Shown here: piece after piece, positions 56,247 through 64,000 of the stretch
How positions within the stretch are numbered: position 1 is the first letter of the stretch
Layout: each line of letters begins with the position of its first letter
Assembly (NCBI RefSeq): GCF_003219815.1
Contig: NZ_QJVD01000003.1
Span: forward strand, 124,001-188,000
Direction of reading: 5' to 3'
Origin: Arthrobacter livingstonensis
GTDB taxonomy: Bacteria > Actinomycetota > Actinomycetes > Actinomycetales > Micrococcaceae
DNA: 64,000 bases
Made by a program: the position numbers and the translations under genes
The notes under the pieces: generated by a model
The model's input: the letters and a program-made list of their open reading frames with translations, nothing else
The model's database searches: none
Told to the model about the DNA's origin: nothing

Positions 56247-57082
56247 GCGGCCAGGAAATCCGCCAGCGACTGCGGCGCGCGGCCGGTGATGTCCTCCACT
56301 GACGTGCTCACCCTGGACATGGCCCCGGAGGCGATGGCCATGTAGGTCGAAACCCAGGCGTCGTACTGCCACTGCGGCGCATCCCAGACCCTGCGGGATT
56401 CGTAGGCCTCGGGGATCGTTTCGTCGTGAAAGGTGATGTCCAGCCCAAGCCCGGTGCTGAGGGTCGACGCCACCTCGGCCATGCACAGCGCCTCGGGGCC
56501 CGTGAGGTCGTAGCTGCGCCCCGCGTGCGAAGAGGGATTCCGCAGGATGGCGGCAGCCGCCGCCGCGACGTCGCGGCGCGAGACCAGCGCCGCCCGGCCG
56601 CTGCCCGCGGGACCCCGGATGACGCCGTCGTCCCCGACCATCACGGGCATGAAATCCAGGTAGAAGTTATCGCGCAGGAACGTCCACGCCATGCCCGACG
56701 CCCGAAGGTGTTCCTCCGTGGCGAAGTGGTCCCGGGCAAGCGTGAAGACGGCGTCCGGCGCCGCGGCCATTAACGAGGTGTACACAACGTGCCGGACCCC
56801 GGCCGCCGCGGCCACGTCAATGAACGCCTTGTGCCCGGCCAGCCGCGTGGCGCTTTCCGCCGCGGACACCATCAGCATCGTGTGTATGCCGTTCAGGGCA
56901 TGTTCGACGGCGGACCGGTCGCCGAACGCCGCCACCGCAACTTCCGCCCGGGGCAGCGTCGGGGCCTTGTCCCTGTTGCGCACGACCAGGTGCAGGGGCA
57001 GGCCGGCGCCGGCCAAAGCCCGGGCCACACGGCCGCCGATGAATCCTGTGGCGCCCGTGATGGCGATGGCTGGCTGGCTCAT
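56219..57082 (-). CDS. NmrA-like NAD(P)H-binding protein
   Basis: A 287-residue Rossmann protein. The N-terminal ITGATGFIGGRVARAL is the NAD(P)-binding loop, and the remainder fits the NmrA/NAD(P)H-azoreductase-like atypical SDR group (AFGDRSAVEHALNGIHTMLMVS, GVRHVVYTSLMA). Its start overlaps the stop of a small upstream gene (ATGA). Probable quinone or redox sensor/oxidoreductase; substrate unknown. Confidence 0.85.
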   Translation of the reverse strand: MSQPAIAITGATGFIGGRVARALAGAGLPLHLVVRNRDKAPTLPRAEVAVAAFGDRSAVEHALNGIHTMLMVSAAESATRLAGHKAFIDVAAAAGVRHVVYTSLMAAAPDAVFTLARDHFATEEHLRASGMAWTFLRDNFYLDFMPVMVGDDGVIRGPAGSGRAALVSRRDVAAAAAAILRNPSSHAGRSYDLTGPEALCMAEVASTLSTGLGLDITFHDETIPEAYESRRVWDAPQWQYDAWVSTYMAIASGAMSRVSTSVEDITGRAPQSLADFLAAQADPAEAS

Positions 57083-57312
57083 GGGTTCATCCTTCGATTC
57101 GGAGTTTTGGGTCCGTCAGGGGTTGGCAGCTTCTGATGCGGGCGCTTTCTGTGCCTGGTCCTCACCACGGCAACGAATGCGACAGCCAGGAGGGCGGCCA
57201 GAATGGCCAGGCCTGCCCAGATGGCGGACGCCGACGTCGCTGTCAGGTTGGCGGTGTCCTTGCACTCTGTCGTGGCAACGGCGCACGATGCCTGGAGGCT
57301 GAGCGGGGGCAT
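57079..57312 (-). CDS. Small single-pass membrane protein
   Basis: About 77 residues from the ATG at 57312, with one hydrophobic helix (IWAGLAILAALLAVAFVAVV) and a basic tail. The frame is open further upstream and the start is uncertain. Its TGA overlaps the ATG of the NmrA-like gene, which supports real translation. Confidence 0.5.
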   Translation of the reverse strand: MPPLSLQASCAVATTECKDTANLTATSASAIWAGLAILAALLAVAFVAVVRTRHRKRPHQKLPTPDGPKTPNRRMNP

Positions 57313-57701
57313 GGCTCCAGTCAATTCCCGGATGCGGTCCTTGTACAGCACAGGCTGGCAACGGTCCGGAGGTTGGCGGGAGTGGCTTGCCCGCTGCCCC
57401 GCCCGGTGTTTTGACGATGCACGAACAGGGGCGGTGAGGATATGCACCGCGCCTCCCCTTGCTGGCGGAAGCGCTCGGCCAGTGTCCAGGCGCGCCGGCC
57501 GAAGAAGACGACTCCCGCGGCCAGCGGTGTCCGACTTCAAACCGGCAAACGTGAACGTGATGCCACAAGTGACTGCGTAGGCATGGAACGGCGTGGTGAC
57601 CGGCGGAGGATGACTTTTTTCGTATTTTGCGTAGGCATAGTTCCGGAAGCTCTCCCTTCATCGAGAAAGCGTTCGAACTTTCGAGAGGCTGTCGAAGGCG
57701 A

Positions 57702-57968
57702 TCAAGGATTGGCGTCAATTGAGGTGAGGACGACGGCGCTTGCTCCCGCAGCGGTCCGATGTTCGATGCCGCGCAGCACCTGGCTGAGACCCTCGGCTGT
57801 GGCGAAGCGATGGGTCTGGATACCCAGCGCTTCGGCTGCGCGAAGATTCTCGTCTCGATCATCGATAAACAGTGTTTCTTGTGGCGATCTCCCGGCTCGC
57901 GATAGGGCAATATCGAAGATCTCCGCTGCTGGTTTAGCTAACACCTGTCGATACCATCGACCAGTCAA
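57702..57968 (-). pseudogene. C-terminal fragment of a HAD-family hydrolase
   Basis: The 88-residue frame contains AKPAAEIFDIALSRAGRSPQETLFIDDRDENLRAAEALG, i.e. the conserved Lys and the Asp-Asp motif III/IV of class IA HAD phosphatases. The N-terminal DxDxT motif and cap are missing and not found upstream. It is a gene remnant. Confidence 0.65.
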
Positions 57969-58239
57969 CTCATTTGATCGCGCGATGAATCAGACTCCCG
58001 GGACAAATGAGCTTCACTGGTGGAGCGCGGTTGCTGCCGCAAACGAAGCGGCCAATGCAAGACTGAACAAGTTGACTCGTCCGGGCTCCTGCCTCGTTCC
58101 TTTCATAGGAGCGGCAACGTGCAGGACCAACGAGGCCGTTCATCAACAGCTTGCCCCGTATACCATTCCCCTTGCGGTCCGCATCTGTTCAATCCGACGA
58201 TAGCCAGACTTGCCTGGTTGCCACACGCTGTGGCAGTTG

Positions 58240-58592
58240 GAACGGAGGTCTCTGGAATTGAGAATGTGGAGCGAATCAGACGCAGGGAGTCTTCTCCACG
58301 CTGCCGAAAGTGACGATCCAAGAAGCCAGTTCGGTGCTGCCAACTTGACGACCATCGCGGCGAGAGCGTTGGCCTCGGCGTCGGACTCGGCCCTTACCGA
58401 AATCGGACCCCACCGTCTCAAACTTGGCCATCGCATGAATAATGCGACCTCGGCCGCGTCGCAGAGAAGGCAGGCTTCAAAGCCGAGGGGGTCGAACGCC
58501 AGAAGCTTCGCTATGGTCAGGAGCGGTTCGACGTCGAAACACCCGCCCTGACAGACCCCTTGCCGCCGCTTGAACTCTTGCCAGTCCCCTGA
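58240..58592 (+). pseudogene. Remnant of a GNAT acetyltransferase gene
   Basis: In one frame (up to about 58460) the stretch LRMWSESDAGSLLHAAESDDPRSQFGAANL and later ALTEIGPHRLKLGHRMNNATS look like RimJ/RimL-type GNAT proteins. The next frame continues RVAEKAGFKAEGVERQKLRYGQ to the stop at 58592. A one-base loss near 58457 and a missing interior of about 60 residues make it a pseudogene. Confidence 0.65.
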
Positions 58593-58679
58593 CCGTTCCG
58601 CCTTCCGACGCCGCAGCTGTCATCTAACGCTGCGAATAGGCAGCCATGTGGATTGTGGTGACGTCCGGTAGCTGGTGGA

Positions 58680-58958
58680 TCATTCTCGTCCGCTTCCATT
58701 GTCAGGGGCACGGGCCGGAGCCGCTTTTTGATAAAACCTCCTCCCGTGCTTCCGATCACGCAGGGCGACAACGACGTAGAAGATCCCGAGCGCGAGCCAG
58801 AATGCCCCCAGCAGAAGGCGCGTCACAGTGGGTCCCTCAAGTGCCGCTAGGAGAAGCCAAACCAGTCCGATGCAACACCAGAGCGCACCGACCAAGATAC
58901 GCGGCCTCCCGATCAACCAACGCGCGGTCCCGGAACTTGCACTGTCGGCGTTACTCAT
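58680..58958 (-). CDS. Small two-helix membrane protein
   Basis: A 92-residue protein with two hydrophobic helices (LVGALWCCIGLVWLLLAALE and LLLGAFWLALGIFYVVVAL) and charged tails. The start at 58958 follows AGGAGG with about 12-base spacing. No family recognised. It appears intact among broken genes. Confidence 0.6.
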   Translation of the reverse strand: MSNADSASSGTARWLIGRPRILVGALWCCIGLVWLLLAALEGPTVTRLLLGAFWLALGIFYVVVALRDRKHGRRFYQKAAPARAPDNGSGRE

Positions 58959-59086
58959 GTGGCAACGGTACCTCCTGCCGTTGATGTGTGGCGAGCAAGA
59001 GAGAGGATCCCCTTTAGAAACTCCGTACGGAGAAGCCTCGTCCTGAGATCGTCTCCCGGGGGAGCTTCCCGCTATGGCCAGCGTCG

Positions 59087-59380
59087 TGGGCATACTGGAG
59101 CAGTGCTGTTTCGAGCTTTGCGCAGATGCCAGGAGGATACCCCTACCCCGAACATATTTCGAATACTCCCGGCAAGCCACTTCGGATCTTCATCCAAGCT
59201 GGCCAGGGTGCTCTGCATTGGGACGAACCGGAGCGGAACTGGCTTTCAAACATCCTCAGGGTCGCTGTGGCACTTGCAGAAGCCGGCTACGACTTCCGCT
59301 TCGTTCTCGGCGACGGTGGACATAGTCCCAATCACGGCGGCGTTCTACGTCCCGATGCCCTCCGTTGGCAGTGGCGATAG
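59087..59380 (+). pseudogene. C-terminal remnant of an esterase (enterochelin-esterase-like)
   Basis: The frame reads MPGGYPYPEHI, then GKPLRIFIQAG, WDEPERNWLSNILRVAVALA, YDFRFVLGDGGHSPNHGG and ends RPDALRWQWR before the TAG at 59378. The GDGGHS block is the catalytic-His region of alpha/beta esterases. The N-terminal two-thirds with the Ser nucleophile is absent. Confidence 0.65.
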
Positions 59381-59662
59381 CGGCTTGTCTGATAGGCGGA
59401 GCAGTGAATCGCAGCGGTAACGGGCGTGATGCCTGCTTGCCGCTAATGAGGTTCCCGTGACGGCACTGGCCAAAGTGGTAGTTCCAACGGTGCGGCTTCG
59501 ATTCCGGGCCCTCTGGTCCTTGGCGAAGGACCACGCACTGTTCAGCGATATATCCTGCTCCGAACGAAAAGCTCGGTGCAGTCCCACAGGGCGTTCCCTA
59601 GGACGCGGGAGGGCTTTGCAGGCGAATAGATAAATTGGCGCAGAACGCCTCCGAGATATTAT
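59381..59662. other. Gap without recognisable gene
   Basis: No frame with a ribosome site or familiar motif was found between the esterase remnant and the TetR operators. It is probably decayed sequence. Confidence 0.4.
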
Positions 59663-59710
59663 TTGAACACGTTCAAAAAGCGTGCTTTACTCAGTATTGA
59701 ACACGTTCGA
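59663..59710. promoter_or_regulatory. Two TetR-type operators upstream of tetR-epimerase pair
   Basis: TTGAAC-AC-GTTCAA (59663-59676) and TTGAAC-AC-GTTCGA (59697-59710) are palindromes with centres 34 bp apart. They end 18 bp before the TetR start codon and are probably its own binding sites. Confidence 0.7.
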
Positions 59711-59728
59711 AAATAATGGAGGCATCTC

Positions 59729-60382
59729 ATGGACCACGCCAAGAGCGCGCAAACCAAGGCCCTGGTGCTCGAAACAGCCCTGGCCATGTTCCGCAGCAAG
59801 GGCTTTGCGAAGACCACTATGCGCGCCATTGCCACGGAGGCCGGTGTCTCGCTTGGCAGCGCCTATTACTATTTTGCGTCCAAGGACGAGCTGGTGCTGG
59901 AGCTGTACAGGGAGTCCGTGGCTGAGCAGCGCGTCCGCGCCACCACGGCATTGGTGGGAACCACAGGGCTGTCCGACCGGCTCAAGGCGGCCGTTCACAG
60001 CGGGCTCGACGCCCTTGGGCCTTATCACCACTTTGGGGGAGCATTCATTGCCAGCGCGCTGCCGCCGCAGTCCGCAGTGAACCCCTTCGGGGAGGCATCG
60101 CGGCAGGCCCGGGGGGACGCCGTCGCGATCTTTGAAGAGGTCATTGACGGGACCAAGGTTCCGGCGTTCCTGCGCCCACAACTGCCCGAACTGCTGTGGC
60201 TGGCCTACATGGGCGTGGTGCTGTTTTGGGTGTACGACCGCTCCGGGGACCAGCGCCGAACCCGCATGCTCATCGATGGGGCCGCACCCCTCATCGCCAA
60301 GCTGGTTTCCATCTCCCGGCTGCCCGTGGTGAGGCCCCTGGTCGAGGAAGCACTGGCACTCAAGGCCCGGGTGCAGGCATGA
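59729..60382 (+). CDS. TetR-family transcriptional regulator
   Basis: A 217-residue regulator with the TetR helix-turn-helix (FAKTTMRAIATEAGVSLGSAYYYFASKDELV) and an all-helical ligand domain. It overlaps the next gene by ATGA, so regulator and epimerase are one operon. Two palindromes just upstream imply autorepression, with an unknown ligand. A GGAGG site precedes the ATG, with a rather long gap. Confidence 0.9.
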   Translation: MDHAKSAQTKALVLETALAMFRSKGFAKTTMRAIATEAGVSLGSAYYYFASKDELVLELYRESVAEQRVRATTALVGTTGLSDRLKAAVHSGLDALGPYHHFGGAFIASALPPQSAVNPFGEASRQARGDAVAIFEEVIDGTKVPAFLRPQLPELLWLAYMGVVLFWVYDRSGDQRRTRMLIDGAAPLIAKLVSISRLPVVRPLVEEALALKARVQA

Positions 60383-61281
60383 AAACGGCAGTGATTGCCG
60401 GGGCCACGGGCTTCATTGGCGGCCACTTTCGGCACGAATTGGAAGCTGCGGGGTGGCGGGTGCGCACCATTGGCAGGACGGGATCCGCAACTGACGCAGC
60501 CTGGGGCGACACCGCCGCCATCACTGAGGTGCTCGAAAGTGCGGATTTTCTGCTGAACCTGGCGGGCAAATCTGTGTCGTGCCGCTACAACGCCCGCAAC
60601 AAGGCGGAGATCCTCCAGTCCCGGCTCGAGACCACCGCCGAGCTGGGCCGCGCCGTGGCCGGGTGCCAGGTTCCGCCGCGGGACTGGTTCAACGCCAGCA
60701 CCGGCACCATATACCGGGATGCGCGGGACCGTCCCCAAACCGAGTACGACGGCGAACTTGGCTCCGGCTTCTCCGTGGACGTGGCGCGGGGCTGGGAAGA
60801 GACGCTGGCGGCGGCATCCACTCCCTTGACGCGGAAGATCCCGCTGCGGATCACCATCGTGATGGGCCCGGGCGGTGGAGTGATGAGGCCATTCGTGAAC
60901 CTCGCGCGCGTGGGCTTGGGCGGGCCCATGGGCAGCGGGCGGCAGAAGTACAGCTGGATTCACGTGCAGGACTTGTTCCGCGCCGTCATGCTTGTGCACG
61001 AACACCCGCAAATTACAGGGCCCGTCAACATCGGCTCGCCCAATGTGGTGGATAACCGGGAACTGATGGCGGAAGTGCGCCGGGCCGTCAAGGCGCCGTT
61101 GGGGCTGCCCACGCCCACCCGGCTGCTGAAAGCGGGTGCGGTGCTGATCCGCACGGAGTCCGAGCTGGTGCTCAAGAGCCGGTGGGTGCAGCCGGCGAAG
61201 CTGCAGGATGCCGGGTTCACCTGGCAGCACCCGGACTTGGGCGAAGCGCTCGCCGACATCTTGGCGGCTGACCGTGGCTGA
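60379..61281 (+). CDS. TIGR01777-family NAD-dependent epimerase/dehydratase-like protein
   Basis: A 300-residue extended-SDR protein. The start VIAGATGFIGGHFRHEL is the NAD-binding loop. Segments NLAGKSVSCRYNARNKAEILQSRLE, FNASTGTIYRDARD and the C-terminal DUF1731-like LKSRWVQPAKLQDAGF are typical of TIGR01777 (YfcH-like) proteins. The classical YxxxK is replaced in this group. Coupled to the TetR gene before it and to the next gene (GTGGCTGA overlap). Confidence 0.88.
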   Translation: MKTAVIAGATGFIGGHFRHELEAAGWRVRTIGRTGSATDAAWGDTAAITEVLESADFLLNLAGKSVSCRYNARNKAEILQSRLETTAELGRAVAGCQVPPRDWFNASTGTIYRDARDRPQTEYDGELGSGFSVDVARGWEETLAAASTPLTRKIPLRITIVMGPGGGVMRPFVNLARVGLGGPMGSGRQKYSWIHVQDLFRAVMLVHEHPQITGPVNIGSPNVVDNRELMAEVRRAVKAPLGLPTPTRLLKAGAVLIRTESELVLKSRWVQPAKLQDAGFTWQHPDLGEALADILAADRG

Positions 61282-61822
61282 CCATGCGACGGGAGGAAGC
61301 GCAGGGCATGCAGAGGTGGCCGCCGCGTTAAGAGCTGAACAGTTGGCCCGACATGCCCGCGAGGACCGTTTTAGCATGCGCTACGGGGTACCGGCGCTGC
61401 TGCTCGGCTGGCTCCTCACGTTCGTCCTGTTTTGTCTGGGCCTGACGGTGGGCACAATATCCTTCACGGGAGGCGGCAGCGGCCTCGGCTGGTACTTCCT
61501 GCCAATTTCGCTGGTGTATGGGTTCCCCGTGGCAGCGGTCATCGGCCTGCCGTTTGCAATCCTTGTTGCCTGGCCGCTGCGCCGCTTGCGCAAGCAATGG
61601 ATGCACGTCGCGGCCCACGCACTGGCAACCGGCATTGCCTTCTGGGTCGTGGTCACGGCATTGGGCGGGTGGACCGATGCGATCTCAAGCGCCTGCATTG
61701 GACTCTTCGCCGCCGCTTGCGCCGCAATTGGCCGGGCCGTCGTCATTCCCTTGGTGGCCCGCCGAAACGCAAGGCCGTCCCAGCCGCCCACCGGGCCGCC
61801 CACCGCTATTCCTGCTCCCTGA
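61274..61822 (+). CDS. Hypothetical membrane protein
   Basis: A 182-residue protein with about four hydrophobic helices after a soluble 30-residue N-terminus and a Pro-rich C-terminal tail. The GTG start at 61274 overlaps the epimerase stop. No family recognised; it is probably part of the TetR operon. Confidence 0.65.
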   Translation: MADHATGGSAGHAEVAAALRAEQLARHAREDRFSMRYGVPALLLGWLLTFVLFCLGLTVGTISFTGGGSGLGWYFLPISLVYGFPVAAVIGLPFAILVAWPLRRLRKQWMHVAAHALATGIAFWVVVTALGGWTDAISSACIGLFAAACAAIGRAVVIPLVARRNARPSQPPTGPPTAIPAP

Positions 61823-61842
61823 CCACCCGTGACCATGCAATG

Positions 61843-61977
61843 AAAAGACAGAAGATGCGGGTTGCGGCCCACACGAAGAATTGAAAAGACAGCAGATGCG
61901 GGTATTCGGGCCCCACACCCGCATCTGCTGTCTTTTGAAAGTCGGATCGGGCCCCGCACCCGCATCTGCTGTCTTCT
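61843..61977. repeat. Four-part 20-bp repeat element, locus 2 (F-F-R-R)
   Basis: F copies at 61843-61862 and 61884-61903, and R copies (ACCCGCATCTGCTGTCTTTT) at 61917-61936 and 61958-61977. Start-to-start distances are 41, 33 and 41 bp, matching locus 1 to within one base. The spacer sequences differ from locus 1. The last R copy has one mismatch. It lies between the membrane protein and the DUF5107 gene. Confidence 0.85.
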
Positions 61978-62097
61978 GAATAGGAGCGATCAAGAAGCCA
62001 AGCGCATGGGCCGGTTCGATATGCTCGAATATGCGTGTTAGTTGCCTGCATCACAGCCCAAGCCCCACTGGCTGCAATTCCTTGACGATTGGACCCC

Positions 62098-64000
62098 ATG
62101 AGCCACGCCGCCACCGTAAAAATCACCACCCGCACCATCGAGTTGGCCGAGCTTGGTCCGGCGTCGCCGCTGCCCCCGGTGCAGCCGCTGCTGGAGCCGC
62201 CGTACACCGTCGGCAACGGCATCCCCGAGGAAATCGCGGACGGTTCGCGGTGGGGCCATGCAAAAAACATTTTCCCGTACCAGCTGCAGGATGCCTACTC
62301 GCGCGAGACAAGCCCAACGGAGCTGACCGCCGTCGTGCTTGAAAACGAGCACCTGAAGGCGACGTTCCTGCCGCAGCTGGGCGGGCGGCTCTGGCAGCTC
62401 AGGGACAAGAACGCCGGCAAGGAACTGCTGCACACCGGCAATCGCATCCAGTTCGCAAACCTGGCGCTGCGCAATGCGTGGTTCGCCGGCGGGATTGAGT
62501 GGAACATTGGCACGCGCGGGCACTCGCCCACCACGTGCTCCCCGCTCCACACCGCCATTGTGCACGCGCCGGACGGGCAGGAGGTGCTGCGCATGTGGGA
62601 GTTCGACCGCCTGCGCGAGGTGGTGTTCCAGATCGATGCCTGGCTGCCCGCCGATTCCAAGGTGCTGTTCACCGCCGTGCGCATCCGCAACCCCAATGAC
62701 CGCGCGGTGCCCATGTACTGGTGGAGCAATGCGGCCATCCCGCTAACCCCGGAAACGCGCGTCATTGCCCCGGCCGCGCGAGCCTACGCCACCGGTTACG
62801 ACGGCTCCATGACCGTGGTGGCGCCCACCGACTTCCACGGGACCGACGCCACCTGGCCCGCACGGAACCCGCACGCCGCGGACTTCTTCTTCGACCTGGC
62901 CCCGAACCAGCGGCGCTGGGAAGTTGCCATGGACGACGCCGGGGACGGGCTTGCGCTCGTATCCTCACCCCGGCTGCGGGGCAGGAAGCTGTTCGTTTGG
63001 GGCGAGAATCCGGGCGGCCACCGGTGGCAGGACTGGCTGACGCCATCCGGCGGCGGACCGTCCGCAAGCGGCCAGGGGTCCGACAACAGCCCGGGTTCCG
63101 AAAGCACGGTCCCGCGGCAGTATGCGGAGATCCAGTCAGGGCTGGCGCAGACCCAGTTTGAGCACGTGTCCATGCCGGCGGGGGAGTCCTGGCAGTGGGT
63201 TGAGGCGTACGGCAACGCCGCCCTGGATCCCGCGATTGGCGGCGGGGACTGGGACTCCGCAGTGTCGCATGGGGCGGAGCGGGTGGAGGCGCTCGTTTCC
63301 GCTGGCGGGGTGGATGCTGCGCTCGACGACGCCGCACGCTGGGCGGACCTGCCGCCGTCGGAGTTTGTGGTGGCCGGGAACGGCTGGGGCGCGCTGGAGC
63401 GTTCCCGGCGCCGCGCCGCGAAGCTGGACTGGATTGACGAGGCGGGCACGCCGTTTGCGCAGGAAACGCTCACCGCCGCGCAGGCTCCGTGGCTGGAACT
63501 GCTGCAGGCGAACGAAGGCATTGTGGAGAAGCCGTTTGAGCCTTCCGCCTCCGAGGCGGCCAGCCAGCCGTTCGGCGGTGCGGCGTCGTTTGTGCGCGGC
63601 CTGGATTGGGAAGACCTGCTCACCGCCGGCCGCAATGAAAGCGCTGAGGCCGCGTTTCACCACGCGGTCATGGTCCACGCACGAGCCGATTCCACCAAGT
63701 CGAAGGACATGGAAACTGTGGCCGGGCTGTACCGCAGGACGCTCGCGAAAGTTGGACTCAGTCCCGCCAGCCGGGCGCTGGCACATCGCGGGCTCGGCGT
63801 GGCGCTGCTGTCGGCAGCCGGCACCGGCGGCACCGCCGGCAAAGCAGATTTTGCCGCCGGCACCGAAGGTGGCGCTGCCGGGGGAGTGGCCGAGCTCGTT
63901 GCCGGCTGCGCCGCGCAGCCGGACAATCGCTGGCTGCTCGTGGAGGCGATGACGCTTGCCATCGCCCATGGTGCGCCCGGGGAGGCACTCGCCCTGGTGG
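62098..64000 (+). CDS. DUF5107-domain protein, 5' part
   Basis: The frame from ATG 62098 is open to the end of the window (634 codons), so the gene is truncated by the window. The first 350 residues show the DUF5107 pattern (PLLEPPYTVGNGIPEEI, FLPQLGGRLWQLRDKNAGKELL, WFAGGIEWNIGTRGHSPTT, MYWWSNAAIP, FVWGENPGGHRWQDWL), a galactose-mutarotase-like fold. The later part is helical and TPR-like (MVHARADSTK onward). Family members are associated with carbohydrate metabolism; function is not established. No strong ribosome site is visible. Confidence 0.82.
   Translation, partial: MSHAATVKITTRTIELAELGPASPLPPVQPLLEPPYTVGNGIPEEIADGSRWGHAKNIFPYQLQDAYSRETSPTELTAVVLENEHLKATFLPQLGGRLWQLRDKNAGKELLHTGNRIQFANLALRNAWFAGGIEWNIGTRGHSPTTCSPLHTAIVHAPDGQEVLRMWEFDRLREVVFQIDAWLPADSKVLFTAVRIRNPNDRAVPMYWWSNAAIPLTPETRVIAPAARAYATGYDGSMTVVAPTDFHGTDATWPARNPHAADFFFDLAPNQRRWEVAMDDAGDGLALVSSPRLRGRKLFVWGENPGGHRWQDWLTPSGGGPSASGQGSDNSPGSESTVPRQYAEIQSGLAQTQFEHVSMPAGESWQWVEAYGNAALDPAIGGGDWDSAVSHGAERVEALVSAGGVDAALDDAARWADLPPSEFVVAGNGWGALERSRRRAAKLDWIDEAGTPFAQETLTAAQAPWLELLQANEGIVEKPFEPSASEAASQPFGGAASFVRGLDWEDLLTAGRNESAEAAFHHAVMVHARADSTKSKDMETVAGLYRRTLAKVGLSPASRALAHRGLGVALLSAAGTGGTAGKADFAAGTEGGAAGGVAELVAGCAAQPDNRWLLVEAMTLAIAHGAPGEALALV

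Noticed and set aside
57985-58203. A plus-strand frame starting MNQTPG that contains ARLNKLTRPGS, resembling the start of CobT.
   Set aside because: The match is short and the following residues do not continue the family, so it is mentioned only as a possible fragment.
58143-58436. A minus-strand frame with an ApbE-like phrase (RAESDAEANALAAMVV).
   Set aside because: The same bases on the plus strand give a much better match to a GNAT acetyltransferase remnant continuing into a second matching segment.

Overview
The window is high-GC DNA from a Gram-positive actinobacterium, most likely an Arthrobacter-type member of the Micrococcaceae. This is inferred from GC-rich codon use, frequent GTG starts and ATGA/GTGA stop-start overlaps, and from the gene content (a sucD end, creatinine and sarcosine catabolism, many IclR/PucR/GntR regulators). 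No database search was possible. No rRNA, tRNA, CRISPR array or transposase was recognised.

Layout. 1-3.4 kb: end of sucD, a divergent MarR/MFS pair and an aldo/keto reductase. 3.5-8.9 kb: a sugar ABC transporter (binding protein, permease, single-domain ATPase), a Gfo/Idh/MocA dehydrogenase and a hydroxypyruvate-isomerase-like gene with a one-base frameshift. 8.9-13.9 kb: rhodanese, a LOG-type protein, PEP synthase and its DUF299 regulator. 13.9-36.1 kb: a creatinine/creatine island. On the minus strand it holds a cupin, an IclR regulator, creatinase copy 1, an MHS transporter, creatininase, creatinase copy 2 and an NCS1 permease. On the plus strand it holds a PucR regulator, glyA, soxBDAG, sdaA, purU and a second NCS1 permease next to a decayed PucR gene; a GntR gene lies between. 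Read as a pathway: creatinine to creatine (creatininase), creatine to sarcosine plus urea (creatinase), sarcosine to glycine plus a folate-bound C1 unit (SoxBDAG), glycine to serine (GlyA), serine to pyruvate (SdaA). PurU recycles folate. PEP synthase nearby could return pyruvate to gluconeogenesis.

36-44.7 kb: a universal stress protein, a ferritin-like/VIT1 protein, an IclR-led operon with 2-oxoacid dehydrogenase E1 alpha and beta plus a free-standing lipoyl domain, then a sodium:solute symporter with an XRE-cupin regulator. 44.8-48.3 kb: a tightly overlapped redox operon (small anchored protein, ApbE, ferric-reductase-like membrane protein, NuoF-like flavoprotein, ferredoxin). 48.3-53.5 kb: an APC permease, a ureohydrolase and a ThDP decarboxylase-like enzyme, possibly a 2-ketoarginine/guanidinobutyrate route. 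53.5-57.3 kb: mostly small genes of unknown role. 57.5-59.6 kb: a graveyard of gene fragments. 59.7-64 kb: TetR, a TIGR01777 epimerase, a membrane protein and the start of a DUF5107 protein cut by the window end.

Most notable: (i) a 1,307-bp direct repeat, identical wherever compared, that covers almost exactly the creatinase coding sequence plus its terminator, so two otherwise different transport operons carry the same enzyme; (ii) a four-part 20-bp repeat with the same orientation (F-F-R-R) and almost the same spacing (41-42/33/41 bp) at two intergenic sites 24 kb apart; (iii) a decayed PucR gene next to a duplicated permease; (iv) an E1/lipoyl module with no E2.
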